Positions 27,325 through 37,409 of a DNA stretch of 64,000 nt are shown piece by piece. Origin of the DNA: Roseicyclus marinus. Its GTDB lineage: Bacteria > Pseudomonadota > Alphaproteobacteria > Rhodobacterales > Rhodobacteraceae. Position 1 is the first letter of the stretch, and each line of letters opens with the position of its first letter. A program made the translations under genes and the position numbers. The stretch is taken from assembly GCF_036322625.1 (NCBI RefSeq), contig NZ_AP027266.1, forward strand, positions 1,925,001-1,989,000, read 5' to 3'. Below the pieces are notes generated by a model, which saw nothing but the letters and a program-made list of their open reading frames with translations, was not told the DNA's origin and made no database searches.

Positions 27325-28148
27325 CAGACCAACGCAAAGATGCGCGCAGGCCCGCCCGTGCCGCCGCGATGCTTGGGCGCGCCCACGATCAACGTGGCCC
27401 CGCTTGCCGGCACCTGGTCCAGCCCCGCAAGGCATTCGATCCCGAACCGGCCACTCGGCAACCAGGCGTAATGCGCCGCGAAATCCGCCGATATCCCGTG
27501 ATCGAGCGACAGCGTGTCGACCGCGATCGACCGCGCGCCCGTCTCCTCCATCAGCATCTGCACCGCCTCGACATGGAACCCGGGGTAATGCTGCGCCACG
27601 CCATCGAAATTGCGGAACGCCTCCGTGCCGACCTTGCCCGCCCAGCCCGAATGCATCGCGACGCAAGCCCCCTCGGGGATCTCGCCATGGGCGGCGATCC
27701 AGGCCCGCAGATCATCGGGCGTCACCTGCGTATCGGCATCCTGCGCCGCGCGTGCCGCGATATCGACCACGCACAGCGGCACGACCAGATCGCCCAGCGC
27801 GATCTCGTCGACCGAGGTGCCATCCGCCGAGAAATGCAGCGGCGCGTCGATATGGGTGCCGGTATGTTCGTTGATCGTCAGGTTGAACAGGTTGAACCCG
27901 TTGTCGGCGAAATTGAACACCTGTTCGGCGGCGAATTGCGGCTGGCCGAAATAGGTCGGGAAATCGGCCGACAGCGTATGGGTCATGTCCACCACGGAAC
28001 TGCCCGCCGCCTGCGCCCTCAACGCGGTCGGCGCGCCCGCAACCCCGACGGCAGCCGCCCCCGCCGCCATGGCCGCCGAGCCCTTGAAGAAGTCGCGGCG
28101 CGACAGCATCCGCTCCTTCACCTTGTTCATCACGCAGATATCGCACAT
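27324..28148 (-). CDS. Tat-exported cyclase family protein (kynurenine formamidase-like)
   Basis: A 274-residue protein. A twin-arginine signal, LSRRDFFKGSAAMAAGAAAVG (around residues 15-35), follows a Cys-containing N-terminus (MCDICVMNK). The cyclase domain has the metal-binding motif HTGTHIDAPLHF, plus HSGWAGKVG and GARSIAVDTLSLDHG. This metal-dependent fold includes kynurenine formamidases and isatin hydrolases. Export points to a periplasmic substrate that is not identified. ATG 28148 is chosen for GGGAGGAACC upstream. It begins 75 bp after the ureB stop on the same strand and so may be read from the ureDAB promoter. Confidence 0.88.
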   Translation of the reverse strand: MCDICVMNKVKERMLSRRDFFKGSAAMAAGAAAVGVAGAPTALRAQAAGSSVVDMTHTLSADFPTYFGQPQFAAEQVFNFADNGFNLFNLTINEHTGTHIDAPLHFSADGTSVDEIALGDLVVPLCVVDIAARAAQDADTQVTPDDLRAWIAAHGEIPEGACVAMHSGWAGKVGTEAFRNFDGVAQHYPGFHVEAVQMLMEETGARSIAVDTLSLDHGISADFAAHYAWLPSGRFGIECLAGLDQVPASGATLIVGAPKHRGGTGGPARIFALV

Positions 28149-28223
28149 GGTCCGGTTCCTCCCTTGTGTCCCTGTGCTGTGTCCCTGTGCCGTCAAGAAC
28201 CCCGGGCGCGCCATGTATCTTGG

Positions 28224-28529
28224 TCAGAGCGCGCCCATCACCGCCTTGTTGAAGCCCCAGACCGCGCGGTCCCCGCCATAGGGCACAAGCTGGACCTCGC
28301 GCGTCTGGCCCGGCTCGAACCTCACCGCAGTGCCCGCCGCGATGTCAAGCCGCATGCCGCGCGCGGCCTCCCTGTCAAAGGCAAGCGCGGCATTGGTTTC
28401 CGCGAAATGGTAATGGCTGCCGACCTGCACCGGGCGGTCGCCCGTATTGGCGACCCTCAGCACCACGGCCTCGCGCCCTGCGTTCAGCTCGATATCGCCC
28501 TCGGCCGGAATGATCTCACCGGGTATCAT
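28224..28529 (-). CDS. ureB: urease beta subunit
   Basis: A 101-residue urease beta subunit. It has the family N-terminus [20 protein letters not shown], the central [28 protein letters not shown] and the C-terminal [24 protein letters not shown]. It forms the structural core around UreC. It follows ureA by 13 bp on the minus strand, and the next urease gene, ureC, is displaced by about 2.3 kb. Confidence 0.97.
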   Translation of the reverse strand: MIPGEIIPAEGDIELNAGREAVVLRVANTGDRPVQVGSHYHFAETNAALAFDREAARGMRLDIAAGTAVRFEPGQTREVQLVPYGGDRAVWGFNKAVMGAL

Positions 28530-28542
28530 CGCCGCTCTCCCC

Positions 28543-28845
28543 TCACCGGATCGGATGATGGACGGTCACAAGCTTCGTGCCATCCGGAAATGTCGCCTCG
28601 ACCTGCACGTCATGGATCATCTCGGGGATGCCCTCCATGCATTGCTCGCGCGTGACCACATGCGCGCCCGCCTCCATCAGATCGGCGACCGTGCGCCCGT
28701 CGCGTGCGCCCTCGACCACGAAATCCGTGATCAGCGCGATCGCCTCGGGGTGGTTGAGCTTCACCCCCCGCGCCAGCCGCCCCCGCGCCACCATGGCCGC
28801 AAGGCTGATCAACAGCTTGTCCTTTTCCCTCGGGGTCAGGTTCAT
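28543..28845 (-). CDS. ureA: urease gamma subunit
   Basis: A 100-residue urease gamma subunit: [46 protein letters not shown], and [25 protein letters not shown] at the C-terminus. Full length for the family. ATG 28845 gives the canonical N-terminus. It lies 20 bp after ureD and 13 bp before ureB, in one operon. Confidence 0.97.
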   Translation of the reverse strand: MNLTPREKDKLLISLAAMVARGRLARGVKLNHPEAIALITDFVVEGARDGRTVADLMEAGAHVVTREQCMEGIPEMIHDVQVEATFPDGTKLVTVHHPIR

Positions 28846-28865
28846 CTCGTCCTCATCCTCATCCT

Positions 28866-29684
28866 TCAGATCTGCCAGACCCGCGGCAGCGGGCCATCGG
28901 TCAGCCGCGCCACCGCGCGCGCCACCGCCTGCCGCAGCGGCCATGCCTCGGCGGCCATGAACCGCGCCACGACCCGCCCGTCCCAGGCGCTCGCCGCCGC
29001 CCTGACCGGGCCCTCCACCGGAAGGACGGCGCGCAGCCGCGCCAGCCGGTCCTCCGCATCCCTCGCAAAAAGGCTCAAGGTGGCCACCGCCACCGCCCCA
29101 TTGAGCCCCGCATGCCCCGCGCGGTCCATATCCTCGGGCCCCAGCCTTATCGCCTCGACCATCGCGCACCGCCCGTCGCGGATCACCTCGCGCCGATCCC
29201 TCAGCTGCAGATCGCGCAGCCGCTCGCCCATCGCCGCCCGTCCCAGAACCAGCGTCTCGAGCGTCACCAGCTCCGCATCCCCCGCCATCTCGGCCACCAA
29301 GAGCCGGTCGAGCGCCGCGCCCTCGAACAGGATCACCTCCTGCGGCAACCAATGCAGCCGCGCGCCCGGCCCGACGACCAGCCGCGTCTCGACCCGCGCA
29401 GCACCCCCCGCGCTGCGATAGGCGCGCTCGGCCGTCTGCGTCGTGCCCACGACCTGCGCGCCCGCGCCGATCTCCAGCCGATAGTCGAGCCTGTCGCCCC
29501 CCGTCAGCCCGCCCGCCGTGTTCAGAAAGACCACCTCCGGCGCGCGCCCGTGCATGCGGGGCAGCATCGCCTTGGCCGATCCCTGCTGCCACAGCCGCTC
29601 CAGCCGCCCGCCCGCGCCCATCACGGCCCCGGCGCGGCCCTTGACGCGCTGCATCTGCGCGGACTGGGGCATTTCGTCGAACAT
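28866..29684 (-). CDS. ureD: urease accessory protein UreD
   Basis: A 272-residue UreD/UreH. Family blocks are [21 protein letters not shown] (about 53-73), [32 protein letters not shown] and [11 protein letters not shown]. UreD is the scaffold binding apo-urease for nickel insertion with UreF and UreG. It is the first gene of the ureDAB unit. The 183-bp gap upstream to the divergent pyrC gene should hold both promoters, but I could not define -35/-10 boxes. Confidence 0.93.
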   Translation of the reverse strand: MFDEMPQSAQMQRVKGRAGAVMGAGGRLERLWQQGSAKAMLPRMHGRAPEVVFLNTAGGLTGGDRLDYRLEIGAGAQVVGTTQTAERAYRSAGGAARVETRLVVGPGARLHWLPQEVILFEGAALDRLLVAEMAGDAELVTLETLVLGRAAMGERLRDLQLRDRREVIRDGRCAMVEAIRLGPEDMDRAGHAGLNGAVAVATLSLFARDAEDRLARLRAVLPVEGPVRAAASAWDGRVVARFMAAEAWPLRQAVARAVARLTDGPLPRVWQI

Positions 29685-29867
29685 GTCGCCCGCAGGCTAG
29701 GCAAGGCCCGCGCCCGGTGGCAAGGGAGGGCCCAGCCCAAATCGCACCCCCAACAGGCATTTGCCCAAAACTTGTGCAACTCACCCGACCCCAGCCCGCG
29801 TCGGCCGCGCCGCCCCCGCCGAATTGCCCTTTGCAGGTCGCGCCCGAACCTTGTACCGGATTGACCC

Positions 29868-30911
29868 ATGACCGATCGCCTCACACTCCGCCGCCCCGAC
29901 GACTGGCACCTGCACCTGCGCGATGGCGCGATGCTGGCCGGCGTCCTGCCCGAAACCGCGCGCCATTTCGCCCGCGCCATCGTCATGCCCAATCTCGTGC
30001 CCCCCGTGGTCACGGGCGATGACGCGCGCGCCTACCGCGACCGGATCCTGGCGGCGCTGCCTGCGGGGATGGATTTCACCCCCCTCATGACCCTCTACCT
30101 GACCGAGGCGACCGATCCCGCCGATGTCGCCGCCGCCCATGCCGCGGGCCTCATCCATGCGGTGAAACTCTATCCCGCCGGCGCCACCACCAATTCCCAA
30201 TCCGGCGTGCGCGACCTGACCAAGGTGACCGCGGTGCTCGAAAAAATGGCCGAGATCGGCCTGCCCCTTTGCATCCACGGCGAGGTCACGACACCCGAGG
30301 TCGACATCTTCGACCGCGAACAGGTCTTTCTCGACACGGTTCTCGAGCCCCTCCGCCGCCGCATCCCCGAGCTCAAGGTGACGCTCGAACATATCACCAC
30401 CAGCCACGGCATCGATTACGTGGCCGGGGCCTCCGGCGATATCGCGGGCACGATCACCACCCACCACCTGATGATCAACCGCAACCACATGCTCGTGGGC
30501 GGCATCCGGCCCCATTACTACTGCCTGCCCGTGGCCAAGCGCTCCACCCATCAACAGGCGCTGCGCCGCGCCGCCACCTCCGGCAATCCGCGCTTCTTTC
30601 TCGGCACCGACAGCGCCCCCCATACCGATCCCACCAAGGAATCGGCCTGCGGCTGCGCGGGCGTCTTCTCGGCCACCAACACGCTGTCCTGCCTCGCCCA
30701 TGTCTTCGAGGAGGAAGGCGCGCTCGATAAGCTCGAGGGCTTCACCTCCCTCTTCGGCCCCGCCCGCTACGGCCTGGCCCCGAACGACACCCTGATCACG
30801 CTCGAAAAGCGCGACACGCCCGCAGCCTATCCCGCCAAGATCGTCACCGGCGCGGGCCCCGTCACCCTCTTCGATCCGGGCCATCCGCTCCATTGGCACG
30901 TCATCGCCTGA
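29868..30911 (+). CDS. pyrC: dihydroorotase
   Basis: A 347-residue E. coli-type dihydroorotase. Zinc ligands are in [10 protein letters not shown] (about 11-20); the carboxylated lysine is in [17 protein letters not shown] (about K102); further ligands are in CIHGEVT and [10 protein letters not shown], and the catalytic aspartate is in [11 protein letters not shown]. It closes carbamoyl-aspartate to dihydroorotate in pyrimidine synthesis. pyrE follows directly, with one dispersed element in between. Full length, canonical N-terminus ([16 protein letters not shown]). Confidence 0.96.
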   Translation: MTDRLTLRRPDDWHLHLRDGAMLAGVLPETARHFARAIVMPNLVPPVVTGDDARAYRDRILAALPAGMDFTPLMTLYLTEATDPADVAAAHAAGLIHAVKLYPAGATTNSQSGVRDLTKVTAVLEKMAEIGLPLCIHGEVTTPEVDIFDREQVFLDTVLEPLRRRIPELKVTLEHITTSHGIDYVAGASGDIAGTITTHHLMINRNHMLVGGIRPHYYCLPVAKRSTHQQALRRAATSGNPRFFLGTDSAPHTDPTKESACGCAGVFSATNTLSCLAHVFEEEGALDKLEGFTSLFGPARYGLAPNDTLITLEKRDTPAAYPAKIVTGAGPVTLFDPGHPLHWHVIA

Positions 30912-30924
30912 GCCCCTTCGCCCG

Positions 30925-30950
30925 CCCCTTCATCTTTCCATAAATATGCA
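30925..30950 (-). repeat. dispersed intergenic element, copy 4
   Basis: CCCCTTCATCTTTCC then ATAAATATGC on the + strand, filling the pyrC-pyrE gap. Here the element is in the opposite orientation relative to the downstream gene compared with copies 1-3, so it is unlikely to work as part of a ribosome site. Confidence 0.6.
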
Positions 30951-30968
30951 AATCCCGGACGGCCGCCC

Positions 30969-31649
30969 ATGATCCCCACCGCCTATCCCGACAGCGCCAC
31001 GATGGCCCGCCTCACCGCCCGGATGCTCCTCGACATCAAGGCGGTGCATTTCAACACCGACCAGCTCTACACCCATGCCAGCGGCAAACAGGCCCCCACC
31101 TATATCGATTGCCGCAAGATCATCTCCTATCCCCGCGTGCGCGCCACCTGCATGGATTTCCTCTGCTGCAAGGTGATGGAGGCCGCAGGGCTCGAGGCCT
31201 TCGACAATATCGCGGGCGGCGAGACGGCGGGCATCCCCTTTGCCGCTTTCGTGGCCGAACGCATGGGCCTGCCCATGTCCTATGTCCGCAAGAAGCCCAA
31301 GGGCTATGGCCGCACCGCCCAGATCGAGGGCGAGATGCGCGAGGGCGACCGCGTGCTTCTGGTCGAGGATCTGACCACCGATGGCGGCTCGAAACTGAAA
31401 TTCGTCGATGCGATCCGCGCGGCGGGTGCGAGCTGCGGCCATACTGCCGTGGTCTTTTTCTACGGCGTGATGGCGGGGACCGAGGAACGACTGGCCGAGC
31501 ACGGGCTGACGCTCCATTACCTCGCCACCTGGGCCGATGTGATCGCCGAGGCGCGGCGCGGCGGCGATTTCACGGAAAGCACATTGGCCGAGGTGGAACG
31601 ATTCCTCGCCGATCCCGAGGCATGGCGCGCCGCGCGCGGTCTTTCCTGA
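30969..31649 (+). CDS. pyrE: orotate phosphoribosyltransferase
   Basis: A 226-residue type I phosphoribosyltransferase. The PRPP loop is [25 protein letters not shown] (about 130-154). Other conserved parts are [57 protein letters not shown]. It makes orotidine monophosphate from orotate and PRPP. It follows pyrC with a 57-bp gap and is likely cotranscribed. Confidence 0.95.
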   Translation: MIPTAYPDSATMARLTARMLLDIKAVHFNTDQLYTHASGKQAPTYIDCRKIISYPRVRATCMDFLCCKVMEAAGLEAFDNIAGGETAGIPFAAFVAERMGLPMSYVRKKPKGYGRTAQIEGEMREGDRVLLVEDLTTDGGSKLKFVDAIRAAGASCGHTAVVFFYGVMAGTEERLAEHGLTLHYLATWADVIAEARRGGDFTESTLAEVERFLADPEAWRAARGLS

Positions 31650-31938
31650 GCCGCAGCTTCCCGCCCCGTCCCGTTACAGGGTCTTGGAACGTGGCGAATC
31701 CGTCACATCCCTGTTAAACTCCCGCAAGATGCAGGGGTGGGATGCGCCATCCCGCCCATATCTTGCGGCCAAAACCGCTCACAAGTTACTCACAGCTTTG
31801 GGCGATTGACGGGCGACCGGCAGGCAGGGCTATACCGGCTCCTACCGATGGCGCTGGCCGGCACTCAGGCCCCGGCGACACCGGCAAGACACGACCGGCA
31901 CGACGACGGACAGGAATGACAGGGCAAGGGGCACAGGC

Positions 31939-33438
31939 ATGAACGAGCACGTACCGGTTCCGACCTCCTCCAACCTGCCCGCCTCCGAAACGCCCGCCCT
32001 TCCCCACAATGTCGAGGCCGAACAGCAGCTTCTGGGCGCGATCCTGTCCTCCAACGACGTGCTCGACCGGGTCGAGGATCTGGTGAAGCCCGACCATTTC
32101 CACGATCCCGTCCACCGCGAGATCTTCGCGATGGCGCAGGCCCGCATCGTCAAGGGGCTCGCGACCGACGCCACCACGCTCAAGAATTTCGTCTCCGAGA
32201 TCCCGGGGCTCAAGGATCTGGGCGGGGCCGAATATCTCCTGCGGCTGCAGCTGTCGGCCATCGCCACCTCTGCCGCGCGCGATTACGCCCAGCTCATCCA
32301 CGACCTCGCCGTCCGCCGCGAATTGATCGCGCTGGGCCAGCGCGTCACCGACCGCGCCCGCTCCATGCGCGAGGATGTGGCCCCCGACGACCAGATCGTC
32401 GCCGCCGAAACCGAGCTCTTCACGCTCGCCTCCTCGGGCAGCACGAACCGGGGCTTCGTCTCTTTCCTCTCGGCGCTCTATGACGCCGTGAACATGGCCA
32501 ATGCCGCCTATAACCGGGGCGGCAAGCTGGCGGGCATTTCCACCGGCCTGACCGACATGGACCGGATGCTGGGCGGCCTGCACCGCTCCGACCTCCTGAT
32601 CCTCGCGGGGCGTCCCTCCATGGGCAAGACCTCGCTTGCGACCAACATCGCCTTCAACGTCGCCAAGGCGTGGAAACGCGGCCTCAAGGAAGACGGGACC
32701 GAGGGCACGGTCGACGGCGGCGTCGTGGGCTTTTTCAGCCTCGAGATGTCGGCCGCCCAGCTCGCCCAGCGTATCCTGTCCGAGGCGGCCGAAATCCCCT
32801 CCGAACTGATCCGCAAGGGCGATCTGACCGAGGCCGAGTTTGAACGCTACCTGCATGCCGCCCGCGACCTGGAACGCTGCCCGCTCTATATCGACGACAC
32901 GCCCGCCCTGCCCATCGGCCAGGTCGCGGCGCGTGCCCGCAGGCTCAAGCGCGCGCCCAACGGGCTCGATCTGCTGATCGTCGACTATCTCCAGCTTCTG
33001 CGCGGCTCGGGCCGGTCCGAGAACCGCGTGAACGAGATTTCCGAGATCACCCAAGGCCTCAAGGCCATCGCCAAGGAACTCAACATCCCCGTGATCGCCC
33101 TCTCGCAGCTCTCGCGCCAGGTCGAATCCCGCGAGGACAAGCGCCCGCAGCTCTCCGACCTGCGCGAATCCGGCTCGATCGAACAGGACGCCGACGTCGT
33201 GATGTTCGTCTACCGGGGCGAATACTACAAGGAACGCGAGAAACCGGGCGAAGAGAACCTCGAGGCCATGACCAAGTGGCAGCAGGACATGGAACAGCTC
33301 CATGGCAAGGCCGAGGTCATCATCGGCAAGCAGCGTCACGGCCCCGTCGGCACCGTCGAACTCAGCTTCGAGGGGCGCTTCACCCGCTTCGGCAATCTCG
33401 TCAAGCCGTGGCAGCAGGGCGCCGATCCCGGCTATTGA
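31939..33438 (+). CDS. dnaB: replicative DNA helicase
   Basis: A 499-residue DnaB. The N-terminal domain (LPHNVEAEQQLLGAILSSNDVLDRV) interacts with primase. The RecA-like C-domain has Walker A LAGRPSMGKTSLATNIAFN (about 217-235), Walker B LLIVDYLQLLRGSGR and the later SQLSRQVESREDKRPQLSDLRESGSIEQDADVVMFVYR arginine-finger region. It unwinds DNA at the replication fork. No intein is present. The 289 bp upstream hold no gene I can support, only the presumed promoter. The end overlaps the convergent phosphatase gene by seven bases. Confidence 0.97.
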   Translation: MNEHVPVPTSSNLPASETPALPHNVEAEQQLLGAILSSNDVLDRVEDLVKPDHFHDPVHREIFAMAQARIVKGLATDATTLKNFVSEIPGLKDLGGAEYLLRLQLSAIATSAARDYAQLIHDLAVRRELIALGQRVTDRARSMREDVAPDDQIVAAETELFTLASSGSTNRGFVSFLSALYDAVNMANAAYNRGGKLAGISTGLTDMDRMLGGLHRSDLLILAGRPSMGKTSLATNIAFNVAKAWKRGLKEDGTEGTVDGGVVGFFSLEMSAAQLAQRILSEAAEIPSELIRKGDLTEAEFERYLHAARDLERCPLYIDDTPALPIGQVAARARRLKRAPNGLDLLIVDYLQLLRGSGRSENRVNEISEITQGLKAIAKELNIPVIALSQLSRQVESREDKRPQLSDLRESGSIEQDADVVMFVYRGEYYKEREKPGEENLEAMTKWQQDMEQLHGKAEVIIGKQRHGPVGTVELSFEGRFTRFGNLVKPWQQGADPGY

Positions 33439-33932
33439 AACACCAACACCTCGCCGAATGCGGGCCGGATCTCCCAGCCTTCGGGATGGTTCAGGATGGA
33501 CGCCACCGCCTTGATCACCCCCGCATGGGTGACGATCACGCAATCTTGCGGCAGGCTTTCCAGCCCCGCCGCCACCCGGTCGCGCAACTGCGCCACGCTT
33601 TCCCCGCCATGGGGCCGGGCACCCATGAAATCCCCGGCCCAGGCGTCCAGCTCGGCCCGCGGGATCGCATCCCAGCTCACCCCTTCCCAGCGCCCGAAAT
33701 CCATTTCGGTGAAGGCGGCATGCACCTCATGCGGCCCCAGATGCGCGGCAAGCCTCCGGCAGCGGGTCAGGGGCGAGGACAGGATCGGCAGGTCCCGCAC
33801 CATCCCCGACAACCGCGCCGCCACCGCTTGCGCCTCCACCTCGAAACTGGCCGCCAGCGCCAGGTCGGTCCGCCCGTAGCAGATGCCCTTGGCCACATCC
33901 GGCGTCGTATGCCGCACCAAGATCAGACCCAC
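33432..33932 (-). CDS. cobC-like: histidine phosphatase family protein, probable alpha-ribazole phosphatase
   Basis: A 166-residue histidine phosphatase. Catalytic residues are visible in LILVRHTTPD (RHG-type motif, residue about 8), LSSPLTRCRRLA, DFGRWEGVSWDAI and the second histidine in IVTHAGVIKAV. The start is the GTG at 33932, which overlaps the end of the cobS reading frame by 10 bases; upstream sequence in this frame belongs to cobS. The adjacency to cobS supports a role in alpha-ribazole 5'-phosphate dephosphorylation in cobalamin synthesis. The coupling to a frameshifted cobS could reduce its translation. Confidence 0.88.
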   Translation of the reverse strand: MGLILVRHTTPDVAKGICYGRTDLALAASFEVEAQAVAARLSGMVRDLPILSSPLTRCRRLAAHLGPHEVHAAFTEMDFGRWEGVSWDAIPRAELDAWAGDFMGARPHGGESVAQLRDRVAAGLESLPQDCVIVTHAGVIKAVASILNHPEGWEIRPAFGEVLVFQ

Positions 33933-34698
33933 GCCAGCACCCCGAGGATCAGGCCCAATTCCACCACCTGCTGCGTCGCGCCGAGGCAATCGCCCGTGAA
34001 CCCGCCCAGCTTGCGCAGGTAGATCCGCGTGACACCCCACCCCAGCACCGCCGCCGCCCCGAGCCCCACAAGCCCCGCAGGCCCCACCAACGCCACCAGC
34101 GCCACAGCCATCGCCACAGCCGTGGCCAGCGCCAGCCCATGCCCCCCGCCGATATCCGGGGGGCTGCGAATTTCGCCCCCTCCACCCGTGCGTAATCGGC
34201 CCGGAACATGACCAGAACCGCCCCATAGCGGCTGATCCCATGGCCCAGCGCCAGAACCGCCACCGCCATCCACAGTGGCAAGGCCACCAGCCCCGCCACC
34301 TTCAGCGCCAGCACGATGCCAAGGCTCACCGCCCCGTAACTCCCGATCCGGCTGTCGCGCATGATCTCCAGCGCGCGCTCCCGCGTCACGCCGCCCCCCA
34401 GCCCATCCGCCGCATCCGCCAAGCCGTCCTCGTGAAAGGCCCCCGTCACCAACAACGTCGCAGCCAGCGACATCAGCACCGCCACGGGCATCGGGAAAAC
34501 CAGCGCAGCCCCCCAGAGCACCAAAGCCCCGATCCCGCCCACGCAGAGCCCCACCAGCGGCAGATAGGCCATCGCTTCGGCCTGCCGCGCCTCCGACCAG
34601 GGCAGATCTCGCGGCACGGGCAGCCGCGTCAGGAATTGCACGGCCAAAAGGAACACCTCCACCCGCCGCCGCAATCCCGCCTCTTGCCCATCCCGCAT
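33923..34698 (-). pseudogene. cobS: adenosylcobinamide-GDP ribazoletransferase, frameshifted
   Basis: CobS joins alpha-ribazole to adenosylcobinamide-GDP at the membrane. The N-terminal part is intact: FLLAVQFLTRLPVPRDL, the signature HEDGLADAADGLGGGVTRERALEIMRDSRIGSYG, then membrane helices to YGAVLVMFRADYARVEGAKFAA. Beyond about 34165 homology moves to another frame (DIGGGHGLALATA...GLGAAAVLGWGVTRIYLRKLGGFTGDCLGATQQ, ending at 33923). One extra C in the C-run on the gene strand at about 34158-34163 would restore one frame (AAPPDIGGG). Without it the first frame reads past the normal end. It is either a real mutation or a homopolymer sequencing error. Start candidates are ATG 34698, 34713 and 34731. 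Confidence 0.8.
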
Positions 34699-34806
34699 CA
34701 AAACCGCCCCCATCTTCGCCAGCCCCAGCATTAGGCGCGTTCCCTGCCCATAGGCAACCGCCCGGCAGGGGCTTGACCGCGACGCCCCCGGACGCGACAC
34801 AGCAGC

Positions 34807-35844
34807 ATGGGAACCGGTATCCTCACCATCGACCTCGACGCGCTCGCGGCAAACTGGCGCGACCTCGCCCGCCTTTCGCAAGGAGAGGCAGGCGCCGTGG
34901 TCAAGGCCAACGGCTATGGCTGCGGCGCGGCCGAGGTCGCAACCCGCCTCGCGCGCGAGGGCGCGCGCAATTTCTTCGTCGCCACGGCAGAAGAGGGCGC
35001 GACCTTGCGCACCTCCCTTGGCCCCGGCCCCGTGATCAACGTCTTTTCCGGCCATATGGCCAGCGACACCGCGCTCATCCGCGACCATGCGCTGGTGCCG
35101 ATGCTCAACAGCCCCGAACAGGCCGCCCGCCACCGCGCGGCCCTGCCCGATGCGCCCTATGGCGTGCAGCTCGACACCGGCATGAACCGTCTGGGGATGG
35201 AGGCGCCCGACTGGGCCGCCACCCGCGCGGGCCTCGAATCCGGCCCCCTGACGCTTGTCATGTCGCATCTGGCCTGCGCCGATGATCCGGGTCATCCGCA
35301 GAACGCGGCCCAACTGGCGCAGTTCAAGGCGATGAGTGCAAGTGTGACAGCGCCGCGCAGCCTGTCGGCCTCGGGCGGCATCTTGCTGGGTCCCGATTAC
35401 CATTTCGACCTGACCCGCCCCGGCATCGGGATCTACGGCGGCCTGCCCTTTGCAAGCGCGCGCCCCGTGGTCCGGCTCTCGCTTCCGGTGGTGCAGGTGC
35501 GCGATGTGGCCTTGGGCGAAACGGTGGGCTATTCCGCAACCTTCACCGCCGAGCGCCCGACAAAACTTGCAACCCTGTCAGCGGGTTACGCCGACGGGCT
35601 CATCCGTTACATGAGCAATGCGGCACCCCTTTTCGCGGGCGATCACGCCTGCCGCCTTGCCGGTCGCGTCTCCATGGATCTTCTGACCGTCGATGTGACC
35701 GACCTGCCCGAAATCCCCGATCACCTCGACATCCTCTGCCCACGGCAATCCGTCGACCAACTGGCCGAGGTTGCGGGCACCATCGGCTACGAAATCCTCA
35801 CCTCGCTCGGACGGCGCTACCAGCGTCGGCACATCGGGCAATGA
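34807..35844 (+). CDS. alr: alanine racemase
   Basis: A 345-residue fold-type III PLP enzyme. The cofactor lysine is in [18 protein letters not shown] (about K37). The barrel carries [15 protein letters not shown] and [12 protein letters not shown]; the C-terminal domain has the tyrosine-containing [29 protein letters not shown] and [17 protein letters not shown]. It supplies D-alanine for peptidoglycan. The stop overlaps the following permease start (ATGA), giving an alr-mlaE-mlaF unit. Confidence 0.95.
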   Translation: MGTGILTIDLDALAANWRDLARLSQGEAGAVVKANGYGCGAAEVATRLAREGARNFFVATAEEGATLRTSLGPGPVINVFSGHMASDTALIRDHALVPMLNSPEQAARHRAALPDAPYGVQLDTGMNRLGMEAPDWAATRAGLESGPLTLVMSHLACADDPGHPQNAAQLAQFKAMSASVTAPRSLSASGGILLGPDYHFDLTRPGIGIYGGLPFASARPVVRLSLPVVQVRDVALGETVGYSATFTAERPTKLATLSAGYADGLIRYMSNAAPLFAGDHACRLAGRVSMDLLTVDVTDLPEIPDHLDILCPRQSVDQLAEVAGTIGYEILTSLGRRYQRRHIGQ

Positions 35845-36626
35845 TGGTGCTCCTCTCCCCGCTCGCCGCCATCGGGCGCTCGACGCTGGCGATGCTCTCG
35901 GCCATGGGGCGGGTCACGATCTACGCGGCCCTCGCCGTCAGCCATATCCTGCGCCCGCCCTTCTACCCGCGCGAATTCCTTCACCAGCTTCTCCATATCG
36001 GCTGGCTCTCGCTGCCCGTGGTGGGGCTCACCGCGCTCTTCACCGGCGGCGCGCTCGCGCTCCAGATCTATGCCGGCGGCTCGCGCTTCGATGCGCAGGC
36101 CGTCGTGCCCCAGATCGTGGCCATCGGCATCGTGCGCGAACTGGGCCCGGTCCTGGGCGGCCTGATGGTCGCGGGCCGCGTGGCCGCCGCCATCGCCGCC
36201 GAGATCGGCACGATGAAGGTCACCGAACAGATCGACGCGCTTGTCACGCTCTCGACCAACCCGCTCAAATACCTGACCGTCCCCCGCATCCTTGCCGCAA
36301 CCCTCAGCCTGCCGGTTCTGGTCGCCGTGGGCGATGCGATCGGGATTTTCGGCGGCTATCTCGTCTCGACCACCCGCCTTGGCTTCAACGAGGCCGCCTA
36401 CCTGCGCAACACCGTCGATTTTCTCGAGCTCTGGGACGTGACCTCCGGCCTGATCAAGGGCGCGGTCTTCGGCTTTCTCGTGGCGCTCATGGGCTGCTAT
36501 CACGGGATGAATTCGGGCCGCGGCGCACAAGGCGTGGGGCGGGCCACCACCAATGCCGTCGTTTCCGCCTCGATCCTGATCCTTGCCGCCAATTACCTCC
36601 TGACCGAATTGTTCTTCACCGCATGA
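35841..36626 (+). CDS. mlaE: MlaE-family ABC transporter permease
   Basis: A 261-residue MlaE/YrbE permease with five to six hydrophobic segments. The family core is [62 protein letters not shown] (about 93-135), and [32 protein letters not shown] near the C-terminus. It moves phospholipids between inner membrane and periplasmic carrier. It overlaps alr and the ATPase gene by 4 nt each. The MlaD substrate-binding partner is not encoded next to it, which is unusual. Confidence 0.93.
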   Translation: MMVLLSPLAAIGRSTLAMLSAMGRVTIYAALAVSHILRPPFYPREFLHQLLHIGWLSLPVVGLTALFTGGALALQIYAGGSRFDAQAVVPQIVAIGIVRELGPVLGGLMVAGRVAAAIAAEIGTMKVTEQIDALVTLSTNPLKYLTVPRILAATLSLPVLVAVGDAIGIFGGYLVSTTRLGFNEAAYLRNTVDFLELWDVTSGLIKGAVFGFLVALMGCYHGMNSGRGAQGVGRATTNAVVSASILILAANYLLTELFFTA

Positions 36627-37369
36627 TCCTGCTGTCCGATGTCCACAAGGCTTTCGGCCCCAAACGCGTCCTGCGCGGCCTGACGCTCGACGTGGCCCGC
36701 GGCGAAAGCTGCGTGATCATCGGGGGGTCCGGCACCGGCAAATCGGTCTGCCTCAAATGCATCCTCGGCCTTGTCCTCCCCGACAGCGGCAAAATCACCG
36801 TCGACGGGCAGGATGTGACGACGGGCGACCGCGACGCCTTTCTCGCCCGCTTCGGGATGCTCTTTCAGGGCGGCGCGCTCTTTGATTCGATGCCGGTCTG
36901 GCAGAACGTCGCCTTTCGCCTGCAACGCGGGGCGCAAAAACGCCCCAAGGCGCAGGCCCGCGAGATCGCGGTGGAAAAACTCCGCCGCGTGGGCCTCAGC
37001 CCCGATGTGGCCGATCTCTACCCCTCCGAACTGTCGGGCGGCATGCAAAAACGCGTGGGCCTCGCCCGCGCCATCGCCGCCGATCCCCAGATCATCTTCT
37101 TCGACGAACCGACAACCGGCCTCGACCCGATCATGTCGGGCGTGATCAACGACCTGATCCGCGAAATCGTGACCGAAATGGGTGCCACCGCCGTGACCAT
37201 CACCCATGACATGACCTCCGTCCGCGCCATCGCCGACAAGGTCGCGATGCTCCATGACGGCAAGATCCGCTGGCACGGCCCGGTGGCCGAGATCGACACC
37301 GCCGATGACCCCTATCTTCGCCAATTCGTGACCGGTTCGGCCACGGGCCCCATCGAAGCGATCCGCTGA
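36623..37369 (+). CDS. mlaF: MlaF-family ABC transporter ATP-binding protein
   Basis: A 248-residue ABC ATPase. Walker A is IIGGSGTGKSVCLKCILGL (about 33-51), the signature is LSGGMQKRVGLARAIA, Walker B is IIFFDEPTTGLDPIM, and the switch histidine is in TITHDMTSVRAIAD. The LSGGMQKR signature is typical for MlaF. It pairs with the overlapping MlaE permease for lipid transport at the inner membrane. The C-terminus ends normally at 37369. Confidence 0.94.
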   Translation: MILLSDVHKAFGPKRVLRGLTLDVARGESCVIIGGSGTGKSVCLKCILGLVLPDSGKITVDGQDVTTGDRDAFLARFGMLFQGGALFDSMPVWQNVAFRLQRGAQKRPKAQAREIAVEKLRRVGLSPDVADLYPSELSGGMQKRVGLARAIAADPQIIFFDEPTTGLDPIMSGVINDLIREIVTEMGATAVTITHDMTSVRAIADKVAMLHDGKIRWHGPVAEIDTADDPYLRQFVTGSATGPIEAIR

Positions 37370-37409
37370 CCGCTTGCGGGGCCTGCCCCACACCCCCCAT
37401 ATCTGCGCC

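Noticed and set aside
31737-31919. Small open frames upstream of dnaB.
   Set aside because: No ribosome site, atypical composition, overlapping frames; the stretch is more likely the dnaB promoter and leader.
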